A DNA stretch of 64,000 bases, taken from contig CANKJK010000008.1 of NCBI GenBank assembly GCA_947482665.1, forward strand, positions 1-64,000, in the 5' to 3' direction. This DNA comes from Acidobacteriota bacterium (GTDB lineage Bacteria > Acidobacteriota > Vicinamibacteria > Vicinamibacterales > UBA2999). The position numbers were made by a program, and so were the translations under genes. Below, in pieces: positions 16,093-24,936 of the stretch. A model generated the notes under the pieces. It was not told where the DNA came from. It saw only the letters and a list, made by a program, of their open reading frames with translations, and did no database searches. How positions within the stretch are numbered: position 1 is the stretch's first letter; every line of letters begins with the position of its first letter.

Positions 16093-17525
16093 GTGGAAAG
16101 GGTCTTGTCGGAAGCATCGTGACGATGGTCGTCCTGCTGTTGAGCCTCGCTGCCGGCGTGAACGCTCAGTCAGATGTGGCGGCACTGCGCGATCAGGCGC
16201 GAGCGCGCTTCGATGTCGTCACGCTGACAGGTGGGGTGGGGCTGGTACCGAAGCAGCCCATCGCCGGCGTGCGGTTGATCGAGGTGCGGGAGGGCGCGGT
16301 GAGCATCAACGGCGAGCCCGCCAGCGCGAAGGACGTGAAGGCGAAGCTCGGCAAGGATGCCGAACTCGTGCTGCGCGTCACCTATCTCGACGCCGCCGGC
16401 GTGGCCACGCTGACTGCCGCGCCCGGTGCGCCAGCCATCGTCCCGGGCCAGCCCACGCCACCCGTGCCGCCCACCGCGCCGCCTGCGGTGCCCGGCGATC
16501 GTGAATCGCGGCGTGAGGGCCGCCGGGAGCGCGAGGGTCGAGACAAGAACGACATCGTCCGATTCGGCGGCAACGTGACAGTCGAAAAGGACGAGCGCGT
16601 GGCTGGCGAGGTCGTGGTCATGGGAGGCTCGGCCAGCGTGCTCGGCACGGTCGACGGTGAGCTGGTCGTCATCGGCGGGACCGCCGAGGTGGAAGGCACG
16701 GTCGAAGGCGACGTCAGCGTGGTTGGAGGGACGCTCCGTCTTGGCCCGCAGTCCGTCGTCCAGGGCAACGTGTCCGTCGCGGGCGGCACTCTGCATCGGG
16801 AGTCCGGCTCGCGCGTGGACGGCAAGGTCAGTGAAGTCGGTGTGGGGAAGGGCAAGACCACCATCACGATCGGACCGAGCGATAGCCATCAAATGGGCCG
16901 ATGGAGCCTGTTCGGGCCCATGCGGAGCGTTGGCGGTCTGTTTGGTCTGCTCACCCGCGCCGTGTTGCTCCTGCTCGTGGTGCTGGTGACGGTGGCGCTG
17001 GGCGGCCGCTACGTGCGTCCGATTGCCGCGCGGGCCGCATCTGAGCCGCTGCGCTCGGGTGGACTGGGACTCCTAGCCGAAGTGCTCTTCATTCCGGTGC
17101 TGGTCGTCACCGTGATCGTGCTCGCGGTATCCATCGTCGGGATTCCCTTCCTGCTCCTGCTGCCCTTCGCGATGGTGCTGCTGCTGGTTGTGGGTCTGGT
17201 GGGCTTCACCGGCGTCGTCGTGCGCCTTGGAGACCTTGTCTCCGACCGTGTGGGCCTTGCCTCCGATAGCCCGTATGCGCGGGCCGCGGTGGGTGTCCTT
17301 GCCGTCATGGCTATTCCCCTTCTGGGTCGTGCGCTCTCGGTCGTCTTCGGAGGGTTCCTCGCCGGGTCCGTGGCCGTCGTCGGATTCCTCATCGAGTACG
17401 TCGCGTGGACGGTTGGCTTCGGTGCCGCGCTCTGGGTGCTGCGCCGTAGCCGTGGCCGCATTCCCGAGGACGAGACGCCGATGAGCGGACCGCCCTCTGA
17501 GATGGGTCCTGAGCTGATGGCCTGA
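16089..17525 (+). CDS. Secreted/membrane bactofilin-like (polymer-forming) protein
   Basis: The 478-residue protein has a signal sequence (VTMVVLLLSLAAGVNAQ), a PDZ-like or degenerate N-terminal domain and a proline linker. At about 160-250 lies a right-handed beta-repeat: GGNVTVEKDERVAGEVVVMGGSASVLGTVDGELVVIGGTAEVEGTVEGDVSVVGGTL. This matches the bactofilin/polymer-forming repeat rhythm. Several transmembrane helices follow (about 280-305, 325-390 and 420-455). Bactofilins are usually cytosolic; here the repeats follow a signal peptide and so probably face the periplasm. ATG 16089 overlaps the anti-sigma stop by 4 bp, making it the output gene of an ECF operon. Confidence 0.8.
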   Translation: MSGKGLVGSIVTMVVLLLSLAAGVNAQSDVAALRDQARARFDVVTLTGGVGLVPKQPIAGVRLIEVREGAVSINGEPASAKDVKAKLGKDAELVLRVTYLDAAGVATLTAAPGAPAIVPGQPTPPVPPTAPPAVPGDRESRREGRREREGRDKNDIVRFGGNVTVEKDERVAGEVVVMGGSASVLGTVDGELVVIGGTAEVEGTVEGDVSVVGGTLRLGPQSVVQGNVSVAGGTLHRESGSRVDGKVSEVGVGKGKTTITIGPSDSHQMGRWSLFGPMRSVGGLFGLLTRAVLLLLVVLVTVALGGRYVRPIAARAASEPLRSGGLGLLAEVLFIPVLVVTVIVLAVSIVGIPFLLLLPFAMVLLLVVGLVGFTGVVVRLGDLVSDRVGLASDSPYARAAVGVLAVMAIPLLGRALSVVFGGFLAGSVAVVGFLIEYVAWTVGFGAALWVLRRSRGRIPEDETPMSGPPSEMGPELMA

Positions 17526-17559
17526 CCTGGAGCACGACGTCTCGACGAGCGTCACCCCG

Positions 17560-17600
17560 CCCGGTGCATGCCTGAGCCAGGGATGCACCGGGCATTTGTC
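17560..17600 (+). terminator. Rho-independent-like terminator of the ECF operon
   Basis: CCCGGTGCAT (17560-17569) pairs perfectly with ATGCACCGGG (17583-17592). Inside it, CCTG/CAGG close around AGC, giving a 14-bp stem with one mismatched pair. A short T-rich run (CATTTGTC, 17593-17600) follows. It lies 35 bp beyond the stop of the bactofilin-like gene. Confidence 0.7.
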
Positions 17601-17631
17601 CGCGCACGTCCGATCCGGGACACTAGGCCCG

Positions 17632-20289
17632 GTGCGCAACTTCCCGGAGCAGTTCGCCGCGACGGTCTCGCGCATCGGAGACCGGCTCGCCGTCTCGGTG
17701 CGTGGTCCGTCCGGCGTCCGCCGGCTCACGTATCGGGAACTGGACGCCATGTCGCGGCTGGCGGCTGGGCGCCTCGCCTCGGCCGGCGTCGGAGCGGGCG
17801 ACCGCTGTGCCCTGCTCGCCGAAAACAGCGCCGAGTGGTGCGCGGTGTACCTGGCGGTGCTGCGCCTGGGCGCCATCGCCGTGCCCTTCGACACGAACTA
17901 CAGCGCTGCGCAGGTGACGACGCTGCTCGGCGACAGCGGCGCCCGGCTGTTGCTGGCGTCGGAGAAGTTCACAGAAACATCCGCCGTCGCTGCGGCCGTC
18001 ACCGCGACGCCCGTGCTGGCGCTGGCCACAGCCGTTGCCGCTGGACCGGCTCCGGATGAGGGCAGCCTGCCGCCCATCGACGCCATTGGGCCCGGCGACC
18101 CGGCAGTGATCCTCTACACCTCTGGCACCACGGCCGATCCCAAGGGCGTCGTCCTCACGCATGGGAATCTCCTCGCCGAGAAGGATGGCGCGTTCTCCGC
18201 CGTGCACGTCGACGAGCGCGACGTCGTGCTGGGCGTGCTGCCACTCTTTCACTCCCTCGCGCAGATGGCGAACCTGCTGCTGCCGCTGTCCATCGGCGCG
18301 CACGTCGTCTTCCTGGAGACGCTCAACACGCAAGAGCTGCTTCGGGCGCTTGACGAAGAAGGCGTGAGCGTCTTTGCCTGCGTGCCGCAGTTCTTCTATC
18401 TGATTCACGGCCGCGTGATGGAGCAGGTGCGGCGCAGCGGTCTCGTCACGCGAGTGGTGTTTGGTCTGCTCAAGAGAGTGAACCGGCGACTGCGGGGTGC
18501 GGGCCTCAATCTGGGCCGGGTGTTCTTCGGCCGCGTGCACCGGACCATTGGCCGGCGCATGCGGCTCTTTGTGACCGGCGGATCACGATTCGACCCCGTC
18601 ATCGGTGAAGACTTGCGCGACCTCGGCCTGACGATTCTCCAGGCCTACGGCCTGACCGAGACCTCCGGGGCCTCAACCGTGACGCACAGTGGCGATCCCA
18701 TCGCCACCGTGGGGCGGCCGCTGCGCGGCGTGGAGATTCGCGTCGCGCCGCTCGCGCCGGGTGCTGACGACGGCGAAGTGCTCATCCGCGGCGGCGTCGT
18801 GATGCGGGGCTACTGGAACCGGCCAGATGCCACCGCCGAGGTGCTGCGCGATGGCTGGCTCCACACCGGGGACCTCGGGCGGCTCGACGCGCGGGGCTGC
18901 CTCACCATTACCGGCCGCAGCAAGGAAGTGATCGTCCTCGGCAACGGCAAGAACATCTACCCCGAGGAAGTCGAGGCTGGCTACAAGGGCTCGGCCTTCA
19001 TCCGGGAACTCTGTGTGCTTGGCGTGGCCAGTGAAGGCGGGCGCGCCGACGAGCGGCTCCACGCCGTGGTGGTGCCTGACCTCGACGTGCTCCGCGAAAA
19101 GCGCATCGTCAACACACAGGAGCTGATCCGATTCGAACTGGAAAGCCTCTCCGTGGCGCTGCCACCGCACAAGCGCATCCTGAGATTCGATGTCTCGCTC
19201 GACCCGCTGCCGCGGACGACGACCGGCAAGTTGAAGCGGCGGGAGATCCGTGCGCTGGTACGTGAGCTCGCCGCGAAGAAGGTGGAAGATCGAACCGGCC
19301 CGGCCGTGGAGGCGGCGGACGTCGAGCCCCACGTCGCGCGGGTGATCGCCGTCGTCCAATCCCAGGTGCCGGGTACCCACGTACGGGCGGCCTCGAACTT
19401 CGAGCTGGACCTCGGCCTCGACTCCATGGAGCGCGTGGAGTTGCTGGCGGCGCTGGAGCGACAGTTCGGCGTTCGCGTGCCGGAGGCCGTGGCACAGCAG
19501 GCCTTCACCGTCGAGCAGTTGGCCGACGTGTTTCGCGACGCCCACGCGGGCCACGACACTGGCGCGCAGGACTGGGGCGCGCTGCTCACCGGTGGCGAGG
19601 TGCCCGCCGCCCTTGCGCCAATTCTGCGCAGCCGTCCAATCGCTGCCCCGATCTTCTTCGCGCTGACCCGCACCATCGTCCGCCTCGTCGCGCGTCCGCG
19701 GGTGTCAGGGCTGGAGCACCTGCCGCGCGAGGGCGCGTTCATCGTCAGCCCCAACCACCAGAGCTACCTCGACCCGTTTCTGGTCGTGCCGTCGCTGCCG
19801 TACTTCGCCTTTCATCGCATCTTCTCCGTGGGCGCGGTCGAGTACTTCGAGACGCCCTTCACGGCGTGGCTCGCGACCCAGTTGCATGTCGTACCCGTGG
19901 ACCCAGATGCCAACCTGCTGCCTGCGATGCAGGCCGCGGCAGCAGGACTGCGGCACGACCGCGTGCTGATGCTCTTTCCGGAGGGCGAACGGTCGATCGA
20001 CGGCACGCCGAAGAAGTTCAAGAAGGGGGCGGCGATTCTGGCCCTGCATCTGCATGTTCCAATCGTGCCGGTGGCGATCTCCGGGGCGTACGAGGTGTGG
20101 CCCCGCAAGCGACCGCTGGAGTGGCGGCGCCTGCTCCCCTGGAGCGGGCACCGGCTGACGGTGACGTTCGGAGAGCCCCTTCGCGCCCGCGTGGATGAGA
20201 CGGACGAGGCGCTGACCGCGCGTCTCAGGAGCGAGGTAGAGCGGATGTGGCTGGCCGAGACGCCAGCATCTGGACCGCCGTCGCGCTGA
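17632..20289 (+). CDS. Fused acyl-CoA/AMP ligase, acyl carrier and 1-acyl-glycerol-phosphate acyltransferase
   Basis: The 885-residue protein has three modules. An AMP-forming ligase covers about 1-545, with YTSGTTADPKGVVLTHGN, LQAYGLTETSG and the lysine motif TGKLKRREIR. A carrier domain covers about 565-640, with the phosphopantetheine Ser near 598 in LGLDSMERVE. A PlsC-type acyltransferase covers about 665-870, with NHQSYLD (about 708-714) and FPEGERSIDG (about 783). The chain likely activates a fatty acid, loads it on its own carrier and transfers it to a lysophospholipid or other acceptor, similar in logic to Aas. GTG 17632 begins the conserved region after the terminator; the start is not certain. 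The 3' end overlaps an antisense gene by 65 bp. Confidence 0.88.
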   Translation: MRNFPEQFAATVSRIGDRLAVSVRGPSGVRRLTYRELDAMSRLAAGRLASAGVGAGDRCALLAENSAEWCAVYLAVLRLGAIAVPFDTNYSAAQVTTLLGDSGARLLLASEKFTETSAVAAAVTATPVLALATAVAAGPAPDEGSLPPIDAIGPGDPAVILYTSGTTADPKGVVLTHGNLLAEKDGAFSAVHVDERDVVLGVLPLFHSLAQMANLLLPLSIGAHVVFLETLNTQELLRALDEEGVSVFACVPQFFYLIHGRVMEQVRRSGLVTRVVFGLLKRVNRRLRGAGLNLGRVFFGRVHRTIGRRMRLFVTGGSRFDPVIGEDLRDLGLTILQAYGLTETSGASTVTHSGDPIATVGRPLRGVEIRVAPLAPGADDGEVLIRGGVVMRGYWNRPDATAEVLRDGWLHTGDLGRLDARGCLTITGRSKEVIVLGNGKNIYPEEVEAGYKGSAFIRELCVLGVASEGGRADERLHAVVVPDLDVLREKRIVNTQELIRFELESLSVALPPHKRILRFDVSLDPLPRTTTGKLKRREIRALVRELAAKKVEDRTGPAVEAADVEPHVARVIAVVQSQVPGTHVRAASNFELDLGLDSMERVELLAALERQFGVRVPEAVAQQAFTVEQLADVFRDAHAGHDTGAQDWGALLTGGEVPAALAPILRSRPIAAPIFFALTRTIVRLVARPRVSGLEHLPREGAFIVSPNHQSYLDPFLVVPSLPYFAFHRIFSVGAVEYFETPFTAWLATQLHVVPVDPDANLLPAMQAAAAGLRHDRVLMLFPEGERSIDGTPKKFKKGAAILALHLHVPIVPVAISGAYEVWPRKRPLEWRRLLPWSGHRLTVTFGEPLRARVDETDEALTARLRSEVERMWLAETPASGPPSR

Positions 20290-20605
20290 GTCCCACCGAC
20301 CGGCCGCGCAGCTCCGCGAGCGCAAGGTTCTCGAGCGCCTCGACCACCGCGTCGAGATGTTCCGTGGCGAAGCCGAAGTAGGCGAGTACCGCCTCGCGCG
20401 GCACATCCTGTGCGCTGAAGTCGTCGGGCGCGATCTCGATCTTGTGGCTGTCGAGGAAGGTGAGCACGTCCCACTCGACGGGGGTGAGCTGTGCCGCAAG
20501 CTCCGCGAACTGCGGCGCGCCGGTCCAGCCCGGCACGGTTCGCCGAATCTCCAGTGGCCCGCCGGGAGCCGCCAGTCGCTCCAGCGCCGCCCGGCTCGGC
20601 GTCAC
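20225..20605 (-). CDS. Hypothetical winged-helix-like protein
   Basis: The 126-residue protein contains LAAQLTPVEWDVLTFLDSHKIEI and TEHLDAVVEALENLALAELRGRSVGLSATAVQML, which look like a winged-helix fold. No specific family is assigned. GTG 20605 overlaps the stop of the upstream ferredoxin gene by 4 bp (GTGA), strong evidence for translational coupling. Its last 65 bp are antisense to the end of the AMP-ligase fusion gene, an unusually long convergent overlap. Confidence 0.65.
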   Translation of the reverse strand: MTPSRAALERLAAPGGPLEIRRTVPGWTGAPQFAELAAQLTPVEWDVLTFLDSHKIEIAPDDFSAQDVPREAVLAYFGFATEHLDAVVEALENLALAELRGRSVGLSATAVQMLASRPATSALPRS

Positions 20606-20823
20606 GGCGTCTTGCGGATGTACTGCAGGGCGCCGGAGGGGCAGGCGTCCACCTGGCCCATCACCGCGTCCGCGTCGGCGTTGCGAAGGTCGATCCAGCG
20701 CTTGCGCGAGACATCGAAGACCGCCGGGAGGCCGACCAGGCAGACAGCCGCGTGGATGCACTTGCCCGGGTCGAAGGTCACCACGATCTCGTCCGTCTCG
20801 TACGATTGCACGCGGTCGCTCAT
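20602..20823 (-). CDS. Small [4Fe-4S] mono-cluster protein (Fer4_19/YjdI type)
   Basis: The 73-residue protein reads VTFDPGKCIHAAVCLVGLPAVFDVSRKRWIDL and ends VMGQVDACPSGALQYIRK. This is the divergent mono-cluster ferredoxin family with KCxHxxxC and a later CPSGAL. Three cysteines lie at cluster positions, as is usual in this family. It likely shuttles single electrons for an unidentified partner. It is the first gene of a two-gene unit with the winged-helix protein. Confidence 0.88.
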   Translation of the reverse strand: MSDRVQSYETDEIVVTFDPGKCIHAAVCLVGLPAVFDVSRKRWIDLRNADADAVMGQVDACPSGALQYIRKTP

Positions 20824-20868
20824 GATCTCTCCTCTCCTGGGTGATGTGTCAGGGCTGCTGGTAGGTGT

Positions 20869-21936
20869 CTAGCCGAGCGCGGCCACGATGGCTGCGCCCA
20901 TCTCCTTCGTTGAGGCCTTGCCGCCGAGGTCCGCCGTCTTCACGGCGCCGTCGGTGAGCACCTGCTCGATGGCCTTCACGATGCGAGCGCCCGTGCCGGC
21001 CTGACCGAGGAACTCCAGCATCATCGCGCCAGCCCACACCGTGCCGATGGGATTCGCGATGCCTTTGCCGGCGATGTCCGGCGCCGAGCCGTGCAGCGGC
21101 TCGAACATCGAGGGGAAGGTCCGCTCCGGGTTGATGTTGCCAGAGGGGCCCACGCCGAGGCTGCCGGAGATGGCCGAGCCGATGTCGGTGAGGATGTCGC
21201 CGAACAGGTTGGACGTAATCATCACGTCAACCGTCTGCGGGTGCGTGATCATCCGGGCCGCCAGCGCGTCCACGTAGTACTTCTTGAATTCCACGTCCGG
21301 ATAGTCCTTCCGGACCTCGTCGACCACCTCATCCCACAGCGTCATCGAGTGGCGAAGCGCATTGCTCTTCGTGGCGCTCGCCAGCAGCTTGCGGGGGCGC
21401 TTCCGCGCCAGCTCGAAACCGAACCGCGCCACGCGCTCGATGCCCTTCTTTGTGAAGATGCCCGTCTGCTCGGCCATTTCCAGGTCCGTGCCCACATGGA
21501 TGCGGCCGCCGACGCCGCAGTACTCGCCCTCGGAGTTCTCGCGGACGCAGATCATGTCGATGTCCGCGGCGGTCCGTCCGCCGAGCGGGCTCTTGATGCC
21601 GGGCATCAGACGCATTGGCCGCAGGTTCACGTACTGCACGAGCAACTGGCGGAGCGGAAGCAGGAGCTGACCGGCGGAGATGTAGTCCGGCACGGACGGC
21701 GCGCCGATGGCGCCCAGATAGATCGCATCAAAACCCTTGAGCGTCTCCACCCAGTTGTCGTCCATCATCTTGCCGGTCTTGAGATAGAACTCGCAGCCCC
21801 AGGGCAGGTCCACGAAGTCGAGCGCGAAGCCCTCCTGCTGGGCGGCGCGCTTCAGGATGTCCACGCCAACGGGGATGACTTCGGGGCCGATGCCGTCGCC
21901 GGCAATCACTGCGATGCGGTAGCTCTGCTGTGCCAT
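20869..21936 (-). CDS. Isocitrate/isopropylmalate dehydrogenase family protein, tartrate-dehydrogenase type
   Basis: The 355-residue beta-decarboxylating dehydrogenase begins IAVIAGDGIGPEVIPVGVDIL. It has PWGCEFYLKTGKMMDDNW and YLGAIGAPSVPDYIS, features closer to the TTUC (D-malate/tartrate) subgroup than to LeuB. RPMRLMPG binds the substrate; VRENSEGEYCGVGG, TSNLFGDILTDIGSAISGSLG and EPLHGSAPDIAGKGIANP complete the active and cofactor sites. It oxidises a 2-hydroxy-acid with NAD+ and decarboxylates it. D-malate, tartrate or isopropylmalate cannot be separated by eye, and no other leu genes are nearby. Confidence 0.88.
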   Translation of the reverse strand: MAQQSYRIAVIAGDGIGPEVIPVGVDILKRAAQQEGFALDFVDLPWGCEFYLKTGKMMDDNWVETLKGFDAIYLGAIGAPSVPDYISAGQLLLPLRQLLVQYVNLRPMRLMPGIKSPLGGRTAADIDMICVRENSEGEYCGVGGRIHVGTDLEMAEQTGIFTKKGIERVARFGFELARKRPRKLLASATKSNALRHSMTLWDEVVDEVRKDYPDVEFKKYYVDALAARMITHPQTVDVMITSNLFGDILTDIGSAISGSLGVGPSGNINPERTFPSMFEPLHGSAPDIAGKGIANPIGTVWAGAMMLEFLGQAGTGARIVKAIEQVLTDGAVKTADLGGKASTKEMGAAIVAALG

Positions 21937-21980
21937 CCGGTGATTGTACCCACGGCGGGGCCGCAGCCGGAGCGTGGGGC

Positions 21981-23378
21981 TCAGGCGCGCGCGGTGCGGG
22001 GCAGGGCGAGCGTCACCAGAAAGGCGAGCGCGGCGACGATGAGGCCCACGAAGGTCGGGTCCATCCACGGCGAGAGGCCGCGCAGGGTATAGCGGACGAC
22101 GAGCCAGGTGATGACGCCGCCGGCTATCGAGGCCAGGGCTTCCCGTGACCCGGCGCGGGCGACGAAGAGTCCACCGACGACCGGCACCAGCAGCGTCACG
22201 CCGAGGAGCGAGTAGAAGATGCTCAGGCCCTCAACGACCGTTGGCAGGTAGATCGAGAAGACGACGCCGGCGGCGCCGCCGATCACAGCCGAGAGCCGTG
22301 CGACCGCGAGGAGCCGGCTGTCGCTGGCCTGCGGGTTGAGGTGCCGTTTGTAGAGATCCTGCGAGAGCGACGTCGAGAGCATGAAGAGCACCGCGTCGCA
22401 TGTGTCCACCTCGGTGGAAAAGATCGCGGCGAGGGCCACGGCGCCGAGCCACGGCGTGAGGTGGTGCGTGAGCAGCTGCGGCAACACGGCGTTGGTATCC
22501 GTGAGGCCCGGTTCAAGTACGCGGGCCGCCATGCCCAGGAGGACCGGCGCGAAGGTGAACCCCATCAGGGCCACGGCGTTCAGGCCCACGCCCCAGCGCA
22601 GCGCCCGTGTACTCGCGGCCCCGTAGGACTTCTGGATGAGCCCCGGAGACACGATGAAGGCTGGGCCCACAAGCAGCAGCAGGGTCCACCCGGAGCCGGG
22701 GCCTGAGGAATAGAAGAACGAACCGAAGCTGGCGGGCAGGTCCGGCGCGGCCACGAGCGCGCCGACACCGCCCGCGTCGCCCACCACGGCAGGCACCGCG
22801 ATCGCAAAGCCCACCACCATCACCGCGAACTGGAGCGTGTTGACCCACGCGGATCCGAGCAGGCCCCCGGCGGAGAAGTAAGCCGTCATGATGGCGCCGC
22901 CGATGAGCGACCCCTCCCAGCGCGGGATGCCCGCGATCACATTCATGATCGTGGCCCCGGCGAGGAGCTGCGCTGCGAGGATCGAGAGCGACCCGACCCA
23001 GATGAGCGAAGTGACGACGGCCCGCACGGATCCGCCGTATCGCGCTTCGAGGAAGTCGCCGGTGGTGTAGAACCCGTGCGCCTTGGCGAGGCGCCAGAGG
23101 CGCGGCCCCACCCAGAAGGCCAGCACCAGCGACCCGAAGCCGGCTGATCCGCTCCACCACCACGCGCTGAGGCCATCGCGATAGGCGAGGCCCGTCACGC
23201 CGACCGTGGCCCCGGCGCCGATGTTGGCCGCGATCATGGACGAGAAGATGAGCCCGGGCCCGAGGCTCCGTCCGGCGACGAAGAAGTCGCTGCTACCGCG
23301 CACGAGCCTGGCGCTCCACAGGCCCAGCGCGACGACGAGTACGGAGTAGCCGGCGAGCAAAATGAGCGGGAGGTTCAC
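21981..23378 (-). CDS. Sodium:solute symporter (SSS family)
   Basis: The 465-residue membrane protein has about 13 hydrophobic helices. Family landmarks are DFFVAGRSLGPGLIFSSMIAANIGAGATVGVTGLAYRDGLSAWWW near the N-terminus, FYTTGDFLEARYG, and AAIFSTEVDTCDAVLFMLSTSLSQDLYKRHLNP with the second sodium-site region. The substrate is unknown; SSS members import sugars, amino acids, proline, acetate and others. GTG 23378 starts the first helix and has GGAG close upstream; the open frame extends further but is not hydrophobic. It is divergent from PPK2. Confidence 0.88.
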   Translation of the reverse strand: MNLPLILLAGYSVLVVALGLWSARLVRGSSDFFVAGRSLGPGLIFSSMIAANIGAGATVGVTGLAYRDGLSAWWWSGSAGFGSLVLAFWVGPRLWRLAKAHGFYTTGDFLEARYGGSVRAVVTSLIWVGSLSILAAQLLAGATIMNVIAGIPRWEGSLIGGAIMTAYFSAGGLLGSAWVNTLQFAVMVVGFAIAVPAVVGDAGGVGALVAAPDLPASFGSFFYSSGPGSGWTLLLLVGPAFIVSPGLIQKSYGAASTRALRWGVGLNAVALMGFTFAPVLLGMAARVLEPGLTDTNAVLPQLLTHHLTPWLGAVALAAIFSTEVDTCDAVLFMLSTSLSQDLYKRHLNPQASDSRLLAVARLSAVIGGAAGVVFSIYLPTVVEGLSIFYSLLGVTLLVPVVGGLFVARAGSREALASIAGGVITWLVVRYTLRGLSPWMDPTFVGLIVAALAFLVTLALPRTARA

Positions 23379-23441
23379 GGCTCCAGATTTGTACTCCGGA
23401 TTCGCTGCCCGCGATACGATCCGCGAACAGGACGGCGACAT

Positions 23442-24218
23442 ATGAGCGATATCACGCGGCGGGAGTACGAGCGGCACCTGGAGCCGCTCCAGCAGGACTT
23501 GAATGACCTGATGCATTGGCTCTCGCACAGGCGTCAGCGTCTGCTGGTCGTGTTCGAGGGCCGCGACGCGGCTGGGAAGGGCGGCGCGATCAACGCCATC
23601 ATGCAGCGCGTGAATCCGCGGCAGGCGCGCGTCGTCGCGCTGGGGCGGCCCACGGAGCGCGAGCAGGGGCTGTGGTACTTCCAGCGCTATGTCGAGCACC
23701 TGCCGTCGGCGGGCGAGCTCGTGCTAATGGATCGGAGCTGGTACAACCGCGCAGGCGTTGAGCGGGTGATGGGCTTCTGCACCGACGACGAGTACCACCG
23801 CTTCATGGAGGCCACGCCCGTATTCGAGCGCCTGCTCGCCGACGATGGTCTGATGATCCGGAAGTACTGGCTGGCGGTCGACCAACGCCAGCAGGAGGCC
23901 CGCTTCGCGGAGCGGGCCTCGGATCCGGTCAAGCACTGGAAGATCTCGCCCGTGGACCTGGAGGCGCGGTCACGCTACCGCGACTACGGCCAGGCGCGCG
24001 ACGCCATGTTCGAGGCGACTCACCGCCGGTTCGCGCCGTGGACGGTCGTGAACTTCAACGACCAGCGGAGGGGGCGGCTGAATCTGATTCGCCACCTGCT
24101 GAAGCACGTACCGTACGACCGTCTGGAAGATGTCCCGATCCTGCTGCCGCCGCTCGAATCGAAGGTGAAAAGCGAGCGGTTCACCGGGCCGGTCAAGGCG
24201 ATCCACGGCTGGTACTGA
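23442..24218 (+). CDS. ppk2: Polyphosphate kinase 2 (class I)
   Basis: PPK2 phosphorylates nucleoside diphosphates using polyphosphate as donor, or runs in reverse. The 258-residue protein has Walker A FEGRDAAGKGG (K46), Walker B/lid residues LMDRSWYNRAGVERVMGF and the tail WKISPVDLEARSRYRDYGQARDAMF. Together with the single-domain length, these fit class I. ATG 23442 follows AGGACGGCGAC. It is divergent from the SSS symporter with a 63-bp gap. Confidence 0.95.
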   Translation: MSDITRREYERHLEPLQQDLNDLMHWLSHRRQRLLVVFEGRDAAGKGGAINAIMQRVNPRQARVVALGRPTEREQGLWYFQRYVEHLPSAGELVLMDRSWYNRAGVERVMGFCTDDEYHRFMEATPVFERLLADDGLMIRKYWLAVDQRQQEARFAERASDPVKHWKISPVDLEARSRYRDYGQARDAMFEATHRRFAPWTVVNFNDQRRGRLNLIRHLLKHVPYDRLEDVPILLPPLESKVKSERFTGPVKAIHGWY

Positions 24219-24240
24219 TGAGCGGCCGCTGGCCGCCTTG

Positions 24241-24801
24241 TCAGTCCCCGTATCGCACGGCGACGGGCGCTGCGAGCAGGCGCTGCACCTGCCGGCGCTC
24301 GTCCACCAGCGGTCGCCAGTCGTAGAGGATGACTTCGAGTGGCCGCCACATCGCCACCCACCCGGTGATGACAAGGCCCTCTCGCAGGATGTCCCGTACA
24401 GGTCCGGCTGGCAGGGCCTGCGTCAGCCCGGCCAGGCTCAGGAACACCGCCAGAACCGTCACGCCGACAATCAGGAATTGGCGCCCGCGGCGGATGTACT
24501 CACCGCGGCGGCGGCTGATCTGCTCAAGTTGATAGGCGAAATGCTCCCGCACGGCGTGCGCTACCACGTCACCTGAAAGCGGCGGCTCGGTTGGCTCGGC
24601 AATCGTCACGACGATCTGGAGCGGCCGGTGTCGGGGAATCTCCTGCGCGGATCCCAGCAGGTACTCGACGGCGTTCTGGTCAAGGTCGCGCTCGCGAAAT
24701 GGCGCCGGGTCCCGGCTGTCGAAGAGCTGCCGCGCCTGCCGGACCTTGATATCGATGCACCAGCGTCCATCCTCAACGCGGTAGCGCGGACGTTCGGCCA
24801 T
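24241..24801 (-). CDS. Hypothetical protein with two membrane helices
   Basis: The 186-residue protein has a soluble N-terminal domain (about 1-100; WCIDIKVRQARQLFDSRDPAPFRERDLDQNAVEYLLGSAQEI). Two transmembrane helices follow (FLIVGVTVLAVFLSLAGLTQAL and the segment around LVITGWVAMWRPLEVIL), then a short cytosolic tail. No family is recognised by name. The motif RDPAPFRERDLDQNAVEYL looks conserved in style, and a similar domain may be widespread as an uncharacterised family. It converges on PPK2 with 22 bp between stops. Confidence 0.7.
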   Translation of the reverse strand: MAERPRYRVEDGRWCIDIKVRQARQLFDSRDPAPFRERDLDQNAVEYLLGSAQEIPRHRPLQIVVTIAEPTEPPLSGDVVAHAVREHFAYQLEQISRRRGEYIRRGRQFLIVGVTVLAVFLSLAGLTQALPAGPVRDILREGLVITGWVAMWRPLEVILYDWRPLVDERRQVQRLLAAPVAVRYGD

Positions 24802-24936
24802 AGGGGATTGTGGCGGCCTCGCCGCGTATCGTCAAAGGTGAGCCGGAAGGGTCACGTGACCGGAACGGTGTGGGAGCTGGGCCCGGTGCCGAGGTGTCGG
24901 GGACGTGGCTCGGTGCGTCATGGGCGCCAGCCGGCG

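Noticed and set aside
23421-23436. GCGAACAGGACGG before ppk2 as an R1 end
   Set aside because: The match to the R1 end is short and interrupted, with no stem partner nearby; AGGAC probably serves as the ribosome-binding region.
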